Below the pieces are notes generated by a model. It was given only the letters and a program-made list of their open reading frames with translations. It had not been told where the DNA came from and searched no databases. A stretch of DNA of 64,000 bases, taken from contig JAXMFU010000001.1 of assembly GCA_046347625.1 (NCBI GenBank), positions 806,001 to 870,000 on the forward strand, written 5' to 3'. A program made the translations under genes and the position numbers. The stretch is from CAIMUS01 sp046347625. Its GTDB lineage: Bacteria > Pseudomonadota > Gammaproteobacteria > Competibacterales > Competibacteraceae. Below, in pieces: positions 17,044 through 26,694 of the stretch; the stretch's first letter is position 1, and the number at the start of each line of letters is the position of its first letter.

Positions 17044-17871
17044 ATGACACCGTTCCTCGCTTTTCTCCAGGACCTCGACGCCGACCTGCGGGCGGGTCTG
17101 CAAGCGCAATTGCGGGTACTCTGGACCCATCACTCGACGGCTATCGAAGGCAACAGCCTGACGCTGGGAGAGACGGACTTTGTTCTGGGCGAAGGACTGA
17201 CCGTGGCGGGCAAGCCGCTTAAGGATCATCAGCAGGTGGCAGGGCATGCCCGCGCAATCGATCTCTTGACGGACTGGCTGCGCCAAGAGCGAATACTGAC
17301 CGAGGCTGAGCTATTCCTATTGCACCGGGCCGTTCAAACCGAGGTGATTATCGACATCTATCAACCCGTAGGGGCCTGGAAGCAGGAACCGAATGGCACT
17401 CAGATCGTGGTGGACGGAAAGCTCATCTTCAACGACGCTTACGCCTATCCCGAAGATGTGCCGGCTTTAATGGCGGACTGGTTGGCGCTGTTAGCCGGTC
17501 ATCGCGGTGGTGGTTTGTCCCAGGACGAGGCGCTGTCCGCTTATGTAGAACTGCATGCCGGCTTCGTGCGAATTCACCCCTTTGCCGATGGCAATGGGCG
17601 GATGGCCCGCTTATTGGCGAACATCCCCGTGTTAGAGGCGGGGTTTCCACCCCTGGTGATTCCTCGCGAGCGGCGCCAGGAGTACCTGCGGACGCTGGCT
17701 GTCTGGGAATTGCAGGTAGGCAGACCGACAACCGGTAGTGCGCTGTTACCGGACAATCAGGCATTGACACCTTTTGTGGTGCTGTGCCGGGACGCCTGGC
17801 AAATGTCATTGGACCTGGTGAATGAGTACCGGCAGCGGCAGGTCGAGCGCGATCGGGTACGCCAGCCTTGA
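17044..17871 (+). CDS. Fic family protein (AMPylase-type)
   Basis: 275 residues. The Fic motif HPFADGNGRMAR (residues ~178-189) includes the catalytic histidine. The N-terminal helix carries STAIEGNSL, the [S/T]xxxE[G/N] inhibitory motif whose glutamate blocks ATP binding in class II Fic proteins. This one is therefore probably self-inhibited and transfers AMP (or another phosphate-linked group) to a protein target when released. It is a single gene, without a neighbouring antitoxin. Confidence 0.92.
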   Translation: MTPFLAFLQDLDADLRAGLQAQLRVLWTHHSTAIEGNSLTLGETDFVLGEGLTVAGKPLKDHQQVAGHARAIDLLTDWLRQERILTEAELFLLHRAVQTEVIIDIYQPVGAWKQEPNGTQIVVDGKLIFNDAYAYPEDVPALMADWLALLAGHRGGGLSQDEALSAYVELHAGFVRIHPFADGNGRMARLLANIPVLEAGFPPLVIPRERRQEYLRTLAVWELQVGRPTTGSALLPDNQALTPFVVLCRDAWQMSLDLVNEYRQRQVERDRVRQP

Positions 17872-17998
17872 CGGCAGGCAATATCGAAGGTATTGATAAA
17901 GCTTACATGTAGCCCGTTTCGCCGGTGTCGGAGATGCCTCGCTGGTTCCAAGCTTTGCGGCAGGCTACGCCAATCATCACTGCACCCCGAGTAAACCG

Positions 17999-18871
17999 AT
18001 GGAACAGCAACCGACCGATAATTCCCCCAACCAAGTTTCCGAGCTGGTCGAGCGCCTGCGGCCAATCGAAGACGATCTGCCCGATGATCTACACCAACAG
18101 ATACTGACTGCCGGACCTGCGATCGTACCGGCCTTGATCGACCTGGTAACGGCTAACCTCCAAGACCCTGAAAAAGACAGCAATGCAGCTATACACGCCG
18201 CCGAGCTGTTGGGCGAACTGGGAGATGAACGGGCTATTCCGGTGCTGCTGGATTGCCTGGTCGAGTGCGATCCCCTGGATTGGCTTTATGAAACCGCCGT
18301 AACGGCCCTGACCGAGTTGGGTGATAAAGCGCTCGAACCCTGCCTGCTGCACTATGCGTCTATCCAGGATGACAGGCGACGCAACTTTGTCGCGGAAATT
18401 TTGAGCAATCTGGGCGTAACCGATGATCGTATCTTCACCATTCTGGTGGAGACATTGCACCGACTGCCTGATCTGGGCGCGATGTATCTGGCGAATTATG
18501 GAGATTCACGCGCGGTGCCGTTACTGCTCGCAAAGTTCGATGAGTTGCCACTCGATGAGGACGAAGACTCGCTTCTTCTCGCAAATCATGCGTTCATTGA
18601 ACTGAAAGCCGCTATCGAGTTACTGGGCGGCTCCCTGAATGCCGACCAGCAGGAGAAATATCAGACAGGGCTGGCATTGAGGGAGCGCCTGGTTGAAAAG
18701 TTATTTCCTTGGGCCAAACCTTTTGAATCCACCCCGCCAGGTGAAACTCTGGAGGCTGCCCTGCCAGGCACTTATCAGCCGATCAAAGGAGCCAAAAAAC
18801 TGGGCCGTAACGAGCCCTGTTGGTGTGGAAGCGGCAAAAAATATAAAAAATGCCATCTTCCCCTGGAGTGA
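17999..18871 (+). CDS. HEAT-repeat-like protein with C-terminal SEC-C zinc motif
   Basis: 290 residues. The body is acidic and helical with repeats like HAAELLGELGDERAIPVLLD that resemble HEAT/PBS-lyase repeats, suggesting a protein-binding solenoid. The last ~25 residues are a SEC-C zinc-binding motif, GRNEPCWCGSGKKYKKCH, as at the SecA C-terminus. Such hybrids are usually annotated only as SEC-C domain proteins; the partner is unknown. The ATG at 17999 is the only suitable start. Confidence 0.82.
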   Translation: MEQQPTDNSPNQVSELVERLRPIEDDLPDDLHQQILTAGPAIVPALIDLVTANLQDPEKDSNAAIHAAELLGELGDERAIPVLLDCLVECDPLDWLYETAVTALTELGDKALEPCLLHYASIQDDRRRNFVAEILSNLGVTDDRIFTILVETLHRLPDLGAMYLANYGDSRAVPLLLAKFDELPLDEDEDSLLLANHAFIELKAAIELLGGSLNADQQEKYQTGLALRERLVEKLFPWAKPFESTPPGETLEAALPGTYQPIKGAKKLGRNEPCWCGSGKKYKKCHLPLE

Positions 18872-18913
18872 TAAAAGCATCGTATCCGGCAGCCAATTCT
18901 CCCGGCCTCCGGC

Positions 18914-19342
18914 CTAATTGATACTGCGGCTGCCGGCTTTAAAAATACTCTTCTCATCTAAATCCTTGATCCGGTAGCAGGTGAAGCGGGTATAGAGCAT
19001 ATAGGGATAGCTCGAGGCAGTGCACACGATCCCCATATCGATATCCTCGAAATAGAGCACATTGATCGGCCTGCCCTGGACAAAACCGGCGCCATGATAG
19101 AACGGGTACTTACCGAACTTCAGCAACAGCAGGTTGGTGACGGTGACATCCTGCTTGAACAGGGAGGCGGCGACATGTTGCAGGGTCTTCTTGACCAGGG
19201 AATGTTTGGTCGGTTTGCTGAGCTTGATGAAAGTCGGGTCGTCGCCCAGATGATCGAAGAAATACTTGACGATATCGCCGAAGTCGTCGGCGGTCTGCAA
19301 CAGTTCTTTGAGCTTGGCAAGGTCAGCAATAAATTTTTCCAT
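18914..19342 (-). CDS. Conserved hypothetical protein
   Basis: 142 residues, a soluble alpha/beta-like protein with no motif I recognise. It begins with a helical charged region (MEKFIADLAKLKELLQTADD) and has a beta-rich second half (LLLLKFGKYPFYHGAGFVQG, VLYFEDIDMGIVCTASS). The frame, codon use and length support a real gene. It is convergent with the SEC-C gene, only about 40 bp away. Confidence 0.6.
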   Translation of the reverse strand: MEKFIADLAKLKELLQTADDFGDIVKYFFDHLGDDPTFIKLSKPTKHSLVKKTLQHVAASLFKQDVTVTNLLLLKFGKYPFYHGAGFVQGRPINVLYFEDIDMGIVCTASSYPYMLYTRFTCYRIKDLDEKSIFKAGSRSIN

Positions 19343-19481
19343 ACTGTTACCTTTTCTAAGTACAGCGGGCCGGGGACGGTTGCATCCAGCTTACCACTTA
19401 TCTTAAGAAATTATCCTCTACCCGCCCACACCGTCGCTGCGGGCACTCTGTCATTTCCTTGAGCATTGGCCGGTTTGGCGG

Positions 19482-19628
19482 TTGCCGTGAAAATTCTCCT
19501 GTAGGTCGGGTTAGACGCGCCGGCCACCCAGGTAGCCCCTCGCCGCGAGATGACGGGCGCGTCGTAACCCGACAGGGAGCCGAGTTTCATCGCCGGGGGT
19601 GCATTTTTCTAAAACGCATGACCGTTGG
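19482..19628. repeat. Interspersed repeat R5, copy b (about 150 bp)
   Basis: It follows the block order of the copy at 3130-3286: GCCGTGAAAATTC, GTAGGTCGGGTTAGACGCGC, GGGCGCGTCGTAACCCGACA, GAGTTTCATCGCCGGGGGTG and CATGACCGTTGG. It fills most of the 368-bp gene-free stretch before the thioredoxin-fold gene; nothing else was seen there except a short hairpin at 19650-19672 (GGTGCACACTGCGCACC). Confidence 0.7.
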
Positions 19629-19710
19629 AGATAACGTTTAAGAATTTGCAGGGTGCACACTGCGCACCCTGCAAGGATTTATAGTTCGTTGCAAACCGGT
19701 GGTCGACGCG

Positions 19711-20295
19711 CTAGCGGGAATATTCCGGCTCGTTACCGGCCTTCCATTTGATATTACAACCGATGCTGGGCTTCTGCTCGGGAGAGACGGACCTGCCGGC
19801 CAGCAGCGCGTCCGCGGCGGCGCGCAGGTCGGCGCCGGTGACGGGCACATTATTGCCGGGCCGGCTGCCGTCGAACTGGCCCCGATAGACCAGCTTCAAG
19901 TCCTTGTCGAACAGATACAGGTCCGGCGTGCAGGCGGCATGATAGGCTTTGGCCACAGCCTGAGTTTCGTCGTAAAGATAAGGGAAAGAATAATGAATCG
20001 CCTTGACTTCCTCGACCATTTTGGCCGGACTGTCATCGGGATGATTGGCCACGTCGTTGGCATTGATACCGACAATTTTCAAGCCCCTGGCCTGGTACTC
20101 GCGGGCGAATTCGGCCAGGGCGTGGCGGATATGTTTGACATAAGGACAATGATTGCACATAAAGATGACCAGCAGGCCGGGAGCGCCTTTAAAATCCGCC
20201 AGCCTTACCGTTTTACCGGTGGCCGGCTCCGGCAGGCTGAAATCCGGGGCGGTCGCGCCCAGCTCGAGCATCATGGTGGAAGGTGTCAAAGCCAT
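19711..20295 (-). CDS. Thioredoxin-fold protein (AhpC/TSA-Redoxin family)
   Basis: 194 residues. The redox motif CNHCPYVKHI lies near residues 46-55, preceded by APDFSLPEPATGKTVRLADF, and followed by GINANDVANHPDDSP and a PDLYLFDKDLKLVYRGQFD strand. These proteins reduce disulfides or peroxides. The ATG at 20295 is chosen because GAGGAG lies at correct spacing; an in-frame ATG at 20325 has no such site. Single gene. Confidence 0.88.
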   Translation of the reverse strand: MALTPSTMMLELGATAPDFSLPEPATGKTVRLADFKGAPGLLVIFMCNHCPYVKHIRHALAEFAREYQARGLKIVGINANDVANHPDDSPAKMVEEVKAIHYSFPYLYDETQAVAKAYHAACTPDLYLFDKDLKLVYRGQFDGSRPGNNVPVTGADLRAAADALLAGRSVSPEQKPSIGCNIKWKAGNEPEYSR

Positions 20296-20337
20296 GGCAA
20301 TCTCCTCACTATAAGTCACTGACAATGGAAGCAGCCA

Positions 20338-20371
20338 GTAGGATGGGCACGCTACGCTTTGCCCATCCTAC
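20338..20371. repeat. Inverted repeat R2, copy b
   Basis: GTAGGATGGGCACGC is directly paired with GCTTTGCCCATCCTAC, a compact hairpin. It lies between two leftward genes and could act as a terminator-like stop for the lipoprotein gene. Confidence 0.6.
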
Positions 20372-20401
20372 TAAAAATCAGTTTTATCATACGACAGGCT
20401 T

Positions 20402-20881
20402 TCATGGGTTAGGCAGACCCCGACCCCATGTTGCAGCCGGCACTTCCTGCCGCTGTGCCAGGGCACGCTGGAGCGCAGCATCGCCCCAGCCGACCACCAG
20501 CCCATTTTTAAGCACGACTGGAGTGGTCAAGGCTTTACGGATCGGGGTAAACGCCTGGTTTTCCGTAGTCAGGTAATACAGGACATCGTATTCGGCATCG
20601 TCTTTGTCGGTAAAACTTTCCCGGGCCCAGGGATTGTTGACAATACCCTCGGGGGTTTTGACGACCTCCGTGCCCATCGCCGCCATGACGCTATCTTCGG
20701 TCAGTCCCACTTTAAGCTTAGCGAGTCCGGCTTGATTGGCGGCAACCAGTTCCGCCAGGGAGACGTATTCTTGCCCTTGCATCGAAGCGCAGGACAGGAG
20801 CAAAACCAGGCCAAGCCAACCCAGGCTCATTGTTACCATATTGATCGACACCTGATGTTGCCGCGTGTTATGCCTTTTCAT
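20402..20881 (-). CDS. Small putative lipoprotein, DUF3192/BamE-like
   Basis: 159 residues from the ATG at 20881. The hydrophobic signal with LVLLLSCAS looks like a lipobox (cysteine near residue 31). The following AKLKVGLTEDSVMAAMGTE and NNPWARESF pattern resembles DUF3192 / SmpA-OmlA (BamE)-type small outer-membrane lipoproteins, in which a short motif precedes a conserved MG. No good ribosome site is visible, and a shorter start at 20839 is possible. Function not established. Confidence 0.6.
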   Translation of the reverse strand: MKRHNTRQHQVSINMVTMSLGWLGLVLLLSCASMQGQEYVSLAELVAANQAGLAKLKVGLTEDSVMAAMGTEVVKTPEGIVNNPWARESFTDKDDAEYDVLYYLTTENQAFTPIRKALTTPVVLKNGLVVGWGDAALQRALAQRQEVPAATWGRGLPNP

Positions 20882-20969
20882 CGTAGGGTACCCATAACGA
20901 TAGGGATAGACTTTCCCCGGTAGCATAGCGTTCCGGCGCCGATTCGCAAGGTAGACTCTCTATTATTCG

Positions 20970-21029
20970 ACTCCCGCTATACTGATGGCGTAAGTCAAGC
21001 GGGACGAGGTGAACCCCATGGCTGAAGCA
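20970..21029 (+). repeat. 60-bp direct repeat R4, left copy (left side of the CRISPR locus)
   Basis: It begins ACTCCCGCTATACTG and ends CATGGCTGAAGCA. It matches the copy at 37505-37564 at 54 of 60 positions in the same orientation. It contains a TATACT promoter-like box, a CCCGCT/AGCGGG hairpin, and ACGAGGTGAACC followed by an ATG, so it could be the copied start region of a small gene. The two copies bracket the CRISPR-Cas locus. Confidence 0.65.
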
Positions 21030-21211
21030 TTCTGCCGGAGTGGCTGCCCGCCACACTACGGGAGGGGCCGAGTTGCATCGCCGGGGGTGCCCCTTTTTAC
21101 AAGGCATGGCCAGTGGGTGGTTGATGGTTAGCGAGTTAGCGAGGGCCGATGGACATGCTTCCCAAGCGGGTGTAGACTTCCATAAAAGCAGTAGAGAATA
21201 AGGAACCACTC

Positions 21212-22660
21212 ATGCGCATTATAGATAAAACATGCCCTTCCGCCCCGGACGAGAAAGATACCGATCCATATCTCGATACCACCAGCCGATCCTATACCAT
21301 CAAGGTAATCACACCGCTGTTCGGCGGCGGCGTGGAAGCTGGCGTTAACGACCCCGTTACTCTGATTCGGCCCTCTTCCATCCGAGGGCACTTGCGGTTC
21401 TGGTGGCGCGCTACGCGGGGAGCGAGTTGCACCAGCATTTCGGAACTGCGCCAGCGGGAGGGGGAAATTTGGGGGACGACTGAAAATCCGAGTTTGGTAA
21501 TCCTTGAGGTAAATGTCACTGCTCAAAAGGAGCCAGTGGACTGTGCAACATGGACTCCCCGAAAACCTCCTAAAACAGGTTACTCTCTCAGGTGGCATCA
21601 TCTATTCAAAGGTGAAGATAATTGTTTACCATACTTGCTGTTCCCATTTCAGGGTAATCAACGCAAAAAAGATTCCAAAGAACCAGCCAAAATGATTGAA
21701 TCAGTGGAGTTCAAGCTGATAATTCGTTTCCCAACTCCAGAAAGAACAGGTAATTTACGAGATACTTTCAATAAGGAACGTGGCAAGATGCAGCTTCCGC
21801 TACTTGATAAAAATCATGATGATTTGGAAAAAGATATAGTTGCTGCTTTATGGGCCTGGGTAAATTTTGGTGGCATCGGTGCACGAACACGTCGTGGCTG
21901 CGGTGCATTATATTGTGAAGCCTTGGCCCCGCCTTCTGCGAATACTATAGATGACTGGATAAAAGACAAAGTACAGGATTATGGGTTTCCATTGCGCGAC
22001 TGGCCGACGTTTCCCAAAAAACTTTACCTGAAGAACGTTACAGGTGATGCTATAGGAGGTTGGCGTGAAGCAATACGTTGGTTCAAAGAATTTCGGCAGG
22101 GTGAACATTATGGACGTGATCCAAAACCAGGTAATACGCCAGGTAGATCCCGCTGGCCTGAACCAGAGTCCATAAGGAAGCTAATCTGCCGACAACGTAA
22201 CTTAAATCGACCTAATGGCTGGCATGGTCCTGATACCCGCATCCCAACTGAGTATGAATATTTCCCACGAGCCGAGTTTGGCCTGCCAATCGTCTTTGAA
22301 ATTAGAGATGAGCGCGTTCCAGGTGGCCATGGGAACAAACCAATTAAACCAACATTACAATATAATGATGATATTGATCGGATGGCTAGCCCCTTGCTAT
22401 TACGCCCGTTGTGTTTTAAAGACCATAGCGCTACTGCTATGGTCGCTGTGCTCAATACCGCTCTACTCGAATCAGCCTATCTCAAGCAAGGTGAATATGA
22501 TTTAACTAGCAATGTTTCTGTTACAGCAGCACAGATTCGCAATTCCTGCCTTAGTACCTACCCTGATTCGCCATTAAGAAATCGCTCGTCATGTGGTTCT
22601 GCTTTAGAGGCGTTTATCGCATTTATCAAAGAACAAGGTTTTAAGGAATACTTGCTATGA
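21212..22660 (+). CDS. cmr1: Type III-B RAMP protein Cmr1
   Basis: 482 residues. The N-terminal RAMP signature includes VITPLFGGGVEAG and the Cmr1 hallmark RPSSIRGHLRFWWRATRGA at residues ~50-68. A glycine-rich WVNFGGIGARTRRGCGAL follows near residue 220. In the Cmr complex this subunit caps the 3' end of the crRNA filament. An AAGGAA lies just before the ATG. The gene is noticeably less GC-rich than its neighbours and overlaps cas10 by four bases, starting the interference operon. Confidence 0.93.
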   Translation: MRIIDKTCPSAPDEKDTDPYLDTTSRSYTIKVITPLFGGGVEAGVNDPVTLIRPSSIRGHLRFWWRATRGASCTSISELRQREGEIWGTTENPSLVILEVNVTAQKEPVDCATWTPRKPPKTGYSLRWHHLFKGEDNCLPYLLFPFQGNQRKKDSKEPAKMIESVEFKLIIRFPTPERTGNLRDTFNKERGKMQLPLLDKNHDDLEKDIVAALWAWVNFGGIGARTRRGCGALYCEALAPPSANTIDDWIKDKVQDYGFPLRDWPTFPKKLYLKNVTGDAIGGWREAIRWFKEFRQGEHYGRDPKPGNTPGRSRWPEPESIRKLICRQRNLNRPNGWHGPDTRIPTEYEYFPRAEFGLPIVFEIRDERVPGGHGNKPIKPTLQYNDDIDRMASPLLLRPLCFKDHSATAMVAVLNTALLESAYLKQGEYDLTSNVSVTAAQIRNSCLSTYPDSPLRNRSSCGSALEAFIAFIKEQGFKEYLL

Positions 22661-24534
22661 CAGCCCATTTACTGACTGTAGCCATCGGCCCGGTACAAGA
22701 CTTCATCAGCGCTGCCCGTCGCAGTCGTGATTTGTGGTTTGGTTCGTACATGCTCTCAGAAATCAGCAAAGCGACAGCATGCGCTATTCGCAATGCTCGA
22801 GGTCAATTAATTTTCCCATCGCCTGAAGCTTTGGATAAGTCTGTAGACGGACAGCCATTGAATGTCGCCAATATTATTCTAGCGGAACTGCCGGAAGGTA
22901 TAGAGCCTGCCGAGATAAGCGAGAAAGCTAAAGTTGCTGCCAATGAGTGCTGGTATGAATTTGCTGGCCATGCTTACGAAGCCGCTTGCCCATTGATCGA
23001 TTTTGAACGCTGGAATGAACAACTGGATGACGTACTGGAATTCTACGCCGCCTGGATGCCGTTGGACCCTGCCAACTATCAAGAAACCCGGAAACAGCTT
23101 ATGCGATTGCTGGCGGGACGCAAAGCCTGTCGGGATTTTCAGCCCGCCAAGGGTCACCAGGGCATTTTCAAATCGTCCCTGGACGGGGCACGGGAGAGCG
23201 TCTTGATTGCTCCCAAACGCCGCCGGCAGGTACTGGAAAGTAACAGTGAACTGGCTCAACGTTGCCGCTTCGCCCGTGGAGAGGAACTGGATGTTATCGG
23301 TGTCACCAAGCGGGCTGCCACCAAAAAAGCCTTTGCCTCGGTGGTGCGGGTTGCAGCAGATCCCTGGATTCGTGGTATTAAGGCTGATGCAGGGCAAGCT
23401 GCGCGTACTCTCAGGCAGATTGCTGAATACTGCGAGAAAGCTCCTTTCGCTACTGGTACTGGTGATTACTATCGGGATATTTTCCATTACGACGGCGCGG
23501 TGCTTTATCCCTCGCGACTCAATGGCTTGTTGCAGCCTCCGTCCGATAGACAACAGGAATCCTATAGCTATGAGGATTTACTCAATGACAAGGATCGAAA
23601 AAAATTGCGGCAGATTAAATCCTGGGTAGAGACGCTGCAAAAAGCTCCCCCAAAAGGATTAGGTTATGGTGAACCGGAACCTTATCTAGCTATCTTGGTA
23701 GCTGACGGTGACCGTATGGGCAAGGTCCTGTCGGTTATTACCGAAGCAAAGCAGCATTGTGAATTTTCCCGAAAACTGGCGGAATTCGCAGAAAAGGCTG
23801 GAAACATCGTTGAAAAATGTAACGGTTGCCTGATCTATTCCGGTGGCGATGATGTCCTGGCCTTGCTGCCTGTAGATCGTTGTCTGGAATGCGCCCGCCA
23901 ACTGCATGATGAATTCAGCAAACTGCTGGAAGCTTGGAAAGATGATAAAGGCAACCCACCTACTCTTTCCGTAGGATTGGCGATTGGTCATTGTATGGAA
24001 CCACTGGAAGACCTGTTGGATTACGCCCGTAGTGCCGAAAAAGCCGCCAAGCGGCTCACCGATAAAAATGGTTTGGCGGTCCATCTCTACCCTCGTAGCG
24101 GTGTCTCTATTCAGGTACAGAACCAATGGACGGAGAAACCGGATAGTCTGGATAGACGTTTGCAAGACTGGGCGCTTATGCATCTGCGCGAAGAAATTTC
24201 CGACAAAGCCGCCTATGATTTGCGTCAATTAGCTAGAGATTATGCCGGCTGGGTAAACTCTACACAGACCAACAGCGCCATTGAGAAAGACATCATCCGT
24301 TTGTTAAAGCGCAAGCGGGCAGGTAATCAGCCACTCGACCTGGAAGCGCTGAAGCGGGATCTGAATCAGTGTACTCAATGCACCGGCACCGATCCTGATC
24401 GGCTCCATCGAGATTATCATCCTGGCGTTATGCGGTTGGCTAATGAATGGCTGATTGCCCGTCGTCTGGCCAAATCTATGCGTCAGGCGCAGGGACTAAA
24501 GCGTGTCGACACTTCCAGGGAGGCAACCGGATGA
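22657..24534 (+). CDS. cas10: Type III-B Cas10 (Cmr2), lacking the HD nuclease domain
   Basis: 625 residues. It begins directly with the first palm-like domain (TVAIGPVQDFISAARRSRDL) with no N-terminal HD domain, so target-activated DNA cleavage is not expected. The cyclase palm has VADGDRMG and the intact GGDD at residues 396-399 (YSGGDDVLALLP), so cyclic oligoadenylate synthesis should be possible. Zinc-type cysteines occur near the palm (CNGC, CLEC) and at the C-terminus (CTQC). It overlaps cmr1 and cmr3 by four bases each. Confidence 0.94.
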   Translation: MTAHLLTVAIGPVQDFISAARRSRDLWFGSYMLSEISKATACAIRNARGQLIFPSPEALDKSVDGQPLNVANIILAELPEGIEPAEISEKAKVAANECWYEFAGHAYEAACPLIDFERWNEQLDDVLEFYAAWMPLDPANYQETRKQLMRLLAGRKACRDFQPAKGHQGIFKSSLDGARESVLIAPKRRRQVLESNSELAQRCRFARGEELDVIGVTKRAATKKAFASVVRVAADPWIRGIKADAGQAARTLRQIAEYCEKAPFATGTGDYYRDIFHYDGAVLYPSRLNGLLQPPSDRQQESYSYEDLLNDKDRKKLRQIKSWVETLQKAPPKGLGYGEPEPYLAILVADGDRMGKVLSVITEAKQHCEFSRKLAEFAEKAGNIVEKCNGCLIYSGGDDVLALLPVDRCLECARQLHDEFSKLLEAWKDDKGNPPTLSVGLAIGHCMEPLEDLLDYARSAEKAAKRLTDKNGLAVHLYPRSGVSIQVQNQWTEKPDSLDRRLQDWALMHLREEISDKAAYDLRQLARDYAGWVNSTQTNSAIEKDIIRLLKRKRAGNQPLDLEALKRDLNQCTQCTGTDPDRLHRDYHPGVMRLANEWLIARRLAKSMRQAQGLKRVDTSREATG

Positions 24535-25516
24535 ATACTCATTATCTGACTCTGGCACCGCGCGATCCTCTAATTTCTCGTGATGGCAGGCCCTTCGGCA
24601 ACAACCAGGGAACACGCATGAAATCCCTGGAATGGTTCTATCCCTCCGTGTTGGCTGGATCGCTCAGAAGTCTGCTGGGCAAACAAGTGGCGGCAGGTTT
24701 TACCCCACTGACGATCGAGATGCTGAAAAAAGTCGCTATTGCCGGACCGTTACCCTGCCTGAATGATGAGCTTTATTACCCGGCGCCACAAGATTTGCTG
24801 GTCTATGAGGACGATGCTAAAAAGAAAGACGATGCCCAAAAGCGACAATTCATGTGTCTGCGTCCGTCCTCAAAGTTAAATGGCGCAGGCTGCAATCTGC
24901 CTCATCCCGACTTATTACCCATGCAGATTACCCAGGATGTTAAACAGGCGCCAGCGCCGGCATTCTGGTCGTTGAAACGGCTGATTCCCTGGCTTTTGGA
25001 AAAAGACATCGAAATACCGCCGGCAGAGCCTGCCCTTAACTCCGGATTTCTCAATGCCCCGCAAAAAGAGGCAAGGACTCATGTGGCTATAGCGCCTGCC
25101 AGCGGCACTGCTCAGGAAGGGATGCTATTTACCTCGATGGGCCTGGACCTTGGCGGTTGGAATCATGGCGCCCCCGTCAATCTGGCGGCACGGGTGCAAA
25201 TTCAATCCGACAGTCCCTGGGTCGAAGCGCTGTCTGCTCTCAATGCTTTTCATCCACTAGGTGGGGAACGTCGTCTATTGCATTGGCAGGTGCATCGGCA
25301 GGCAACCAGTTCCAAGGTTTGGGATTGCCCGGACGAGGTGCGTGAAGCGTTACAGCATAAAAATAAAGTACGTATGGTTCTGGCCACTCCCGCTCTGTTC
25401 CGGGAAGGCTGGAAACCGGCCTGGTTGAATGACCAGTTACAAGGTTGTCCACCTGGGACCTCAGTAACCCTCAAGCTGGTTGCCGCCTGTACTGGACGCA
25501 GGGCTGTTCAATGCTA
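24531..25516 (+). pseudogene. cmr3: Cmr3, 5' part, interrupted by an ISAs1-type element
   Basis: The Cmr3 reading frame starts at 24531 (LAPRDPLISRDGRPFG, typical of Cmr3/Cas5-like subunits binding the crRNA 5' tag) and is intact to base 25498, about 322 residues. There the insertion sequence begins, adding five foreign residues and a stop at 25514-25516. The missing C-terminus resumes in the same frame at 26695. Without the element the gene would encode about 394 residues, a normal length. Loss of Cmr3 should cripple complex assembly. Confidence 0.93.
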
Positions 25517-26684
25517 AAGCCCCTTGTAGGCTAGCAGCCGATTGAAATCGAGGGCATTATCATAGAGTTCGAGGCTGATATTAGTAATGTCGTTGAAGCG
25601 TAGCAGGTTAAGGGCGAAGCTGCGCAGCATGGCGAAAATGCCGGGGTTGCGACGGATGCGGCTGGCATCCTCACCCAAGGTGACATCCCGGACGTAGTGT
25701 GAGCGGTTCTCGATGCCCCAGTGATCGCGGATGGCCTGGGCCGCGTCGGCCGCTGACAGGGCCACCGTGGATAGGTAATAGGCCGTTTCTTGGCGCGGGA
25801 CCCAGTGTTTTTGACGGGTATCGAAGACCTCGGTGTAGCGGTGGACTTCGATCAGGGTGCAGAAATGGTCGTGCCACTCCTCAAGGCCGGCACCGGGCGG
25901 CAGGTCCCAGAGCCGGGTGGTACGTTGCTCAATCCGGTTATGGCGACCGATCTCGTGGCTGTGGTGCTGATCCTGGGGCCGTTGGACAGGATACGTCTCG
26001 GTCAGCCGTTCGAATAGGGTCGGCTGATTCGCTTTCACTTGCACAAGCAGGTGGTTGTGAGTGGCGATGACGGCCTCGACCGTTTTTTTTGGCAATGCAG
26101 TGCATCCAGGGTGAATAGTCGCCCGGACAGACCCAGCTCGTCGATCAACTGCTGGGCGGCAGGAATTTCATGCGATTTGTCGGCAGTACTGATCAGCATA
26201 TGCCCCAGAATCAGGGTACGCTCGGTGGCTAGGGCACTGAGGACTTGGATGGCCTTCTGATCTTGGAACCGGTCAAAGCTGCCACGCAGGGTTTTGCCAT
26301 CGATCGCGATACCCGTCAGTCCCGTGGGCGATCCTTCCAACACTGCCGCGTGGTGACGAAAGGCCACCTCCACGTCGGCCGGATTCAATCCTTGCAAGGT
26401 GTAGCGGATCGCCGTGTGAGCCGGGGCCCGCTTCCAGTGCAGCCCACACAGGGCGTTCAGTTGCGGCAGCCGGGCCTGGATGAACCGCTGGATCTTGCGG
26501 TATGACTTGGCGTCCGACAAGATGGCCAGAATGCTGAACAACAGCAGGGGTCCCAAGGCGTACAACCGGCCTTGGGGGCGACGATGATCGGGAATGGCGG
26601 CAAGAAAGGTCGGCAGCAGCATCGGCGTAAGCTATTGTTTGAAAACAATAGGATGCCCTAATGGGAGAGCGTTGAACAGCCCTG
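25499..26684 (-). mobile_element. ISAs1-family insertion sequence in cmr3
   Basis: 1186 bp. Terminal inverted repeats CAGGGCTGTTCAATGC (left) and CAGGGCTGTTCAACGC (right, read inward) differ at one base. A perfect 10-bp target duplication, GTACTGGACG, lies at 25489-25498 and 26685-26694. The family call rests on the transposase and on the end sequence. The perfect duplication and clean junctions point to a recent insertion. Confidence 0.95.
25514..26622 (-). pseudogene. ISAs1-family transposase (frameshifted at a run of eight A)
   Basis: The N-terminal part (26035-26622) has LLPTFLAAIPDHRRPQGRLY and IAIDGKTLRGSFDRF; the C-terminal part (25514-26095) has LVQVKANQPTLFERL and IRDHWGIENRSHYVRDVTLG, with family DDE residues. 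The frames part at an A8 run (CCAAAAAAAACGG on the minus strand) around 26083-26090. One more A, or a -1 slip, would join them. This may be a mutation or slippage-dependent expression; members of this family normally have one uninterrupted frame. Confidence 0.85.
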
Positions 26685-26694
26685 GTACTGGACG

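Noticed and set aside
21021..21120. A small gene starting at the R4 ATG (MAEAFCRSGCPP...)
   Set aside because: The reading frames after the two R4 copies share only MAEA and then diverge; more likely a copied start region than a real gene.
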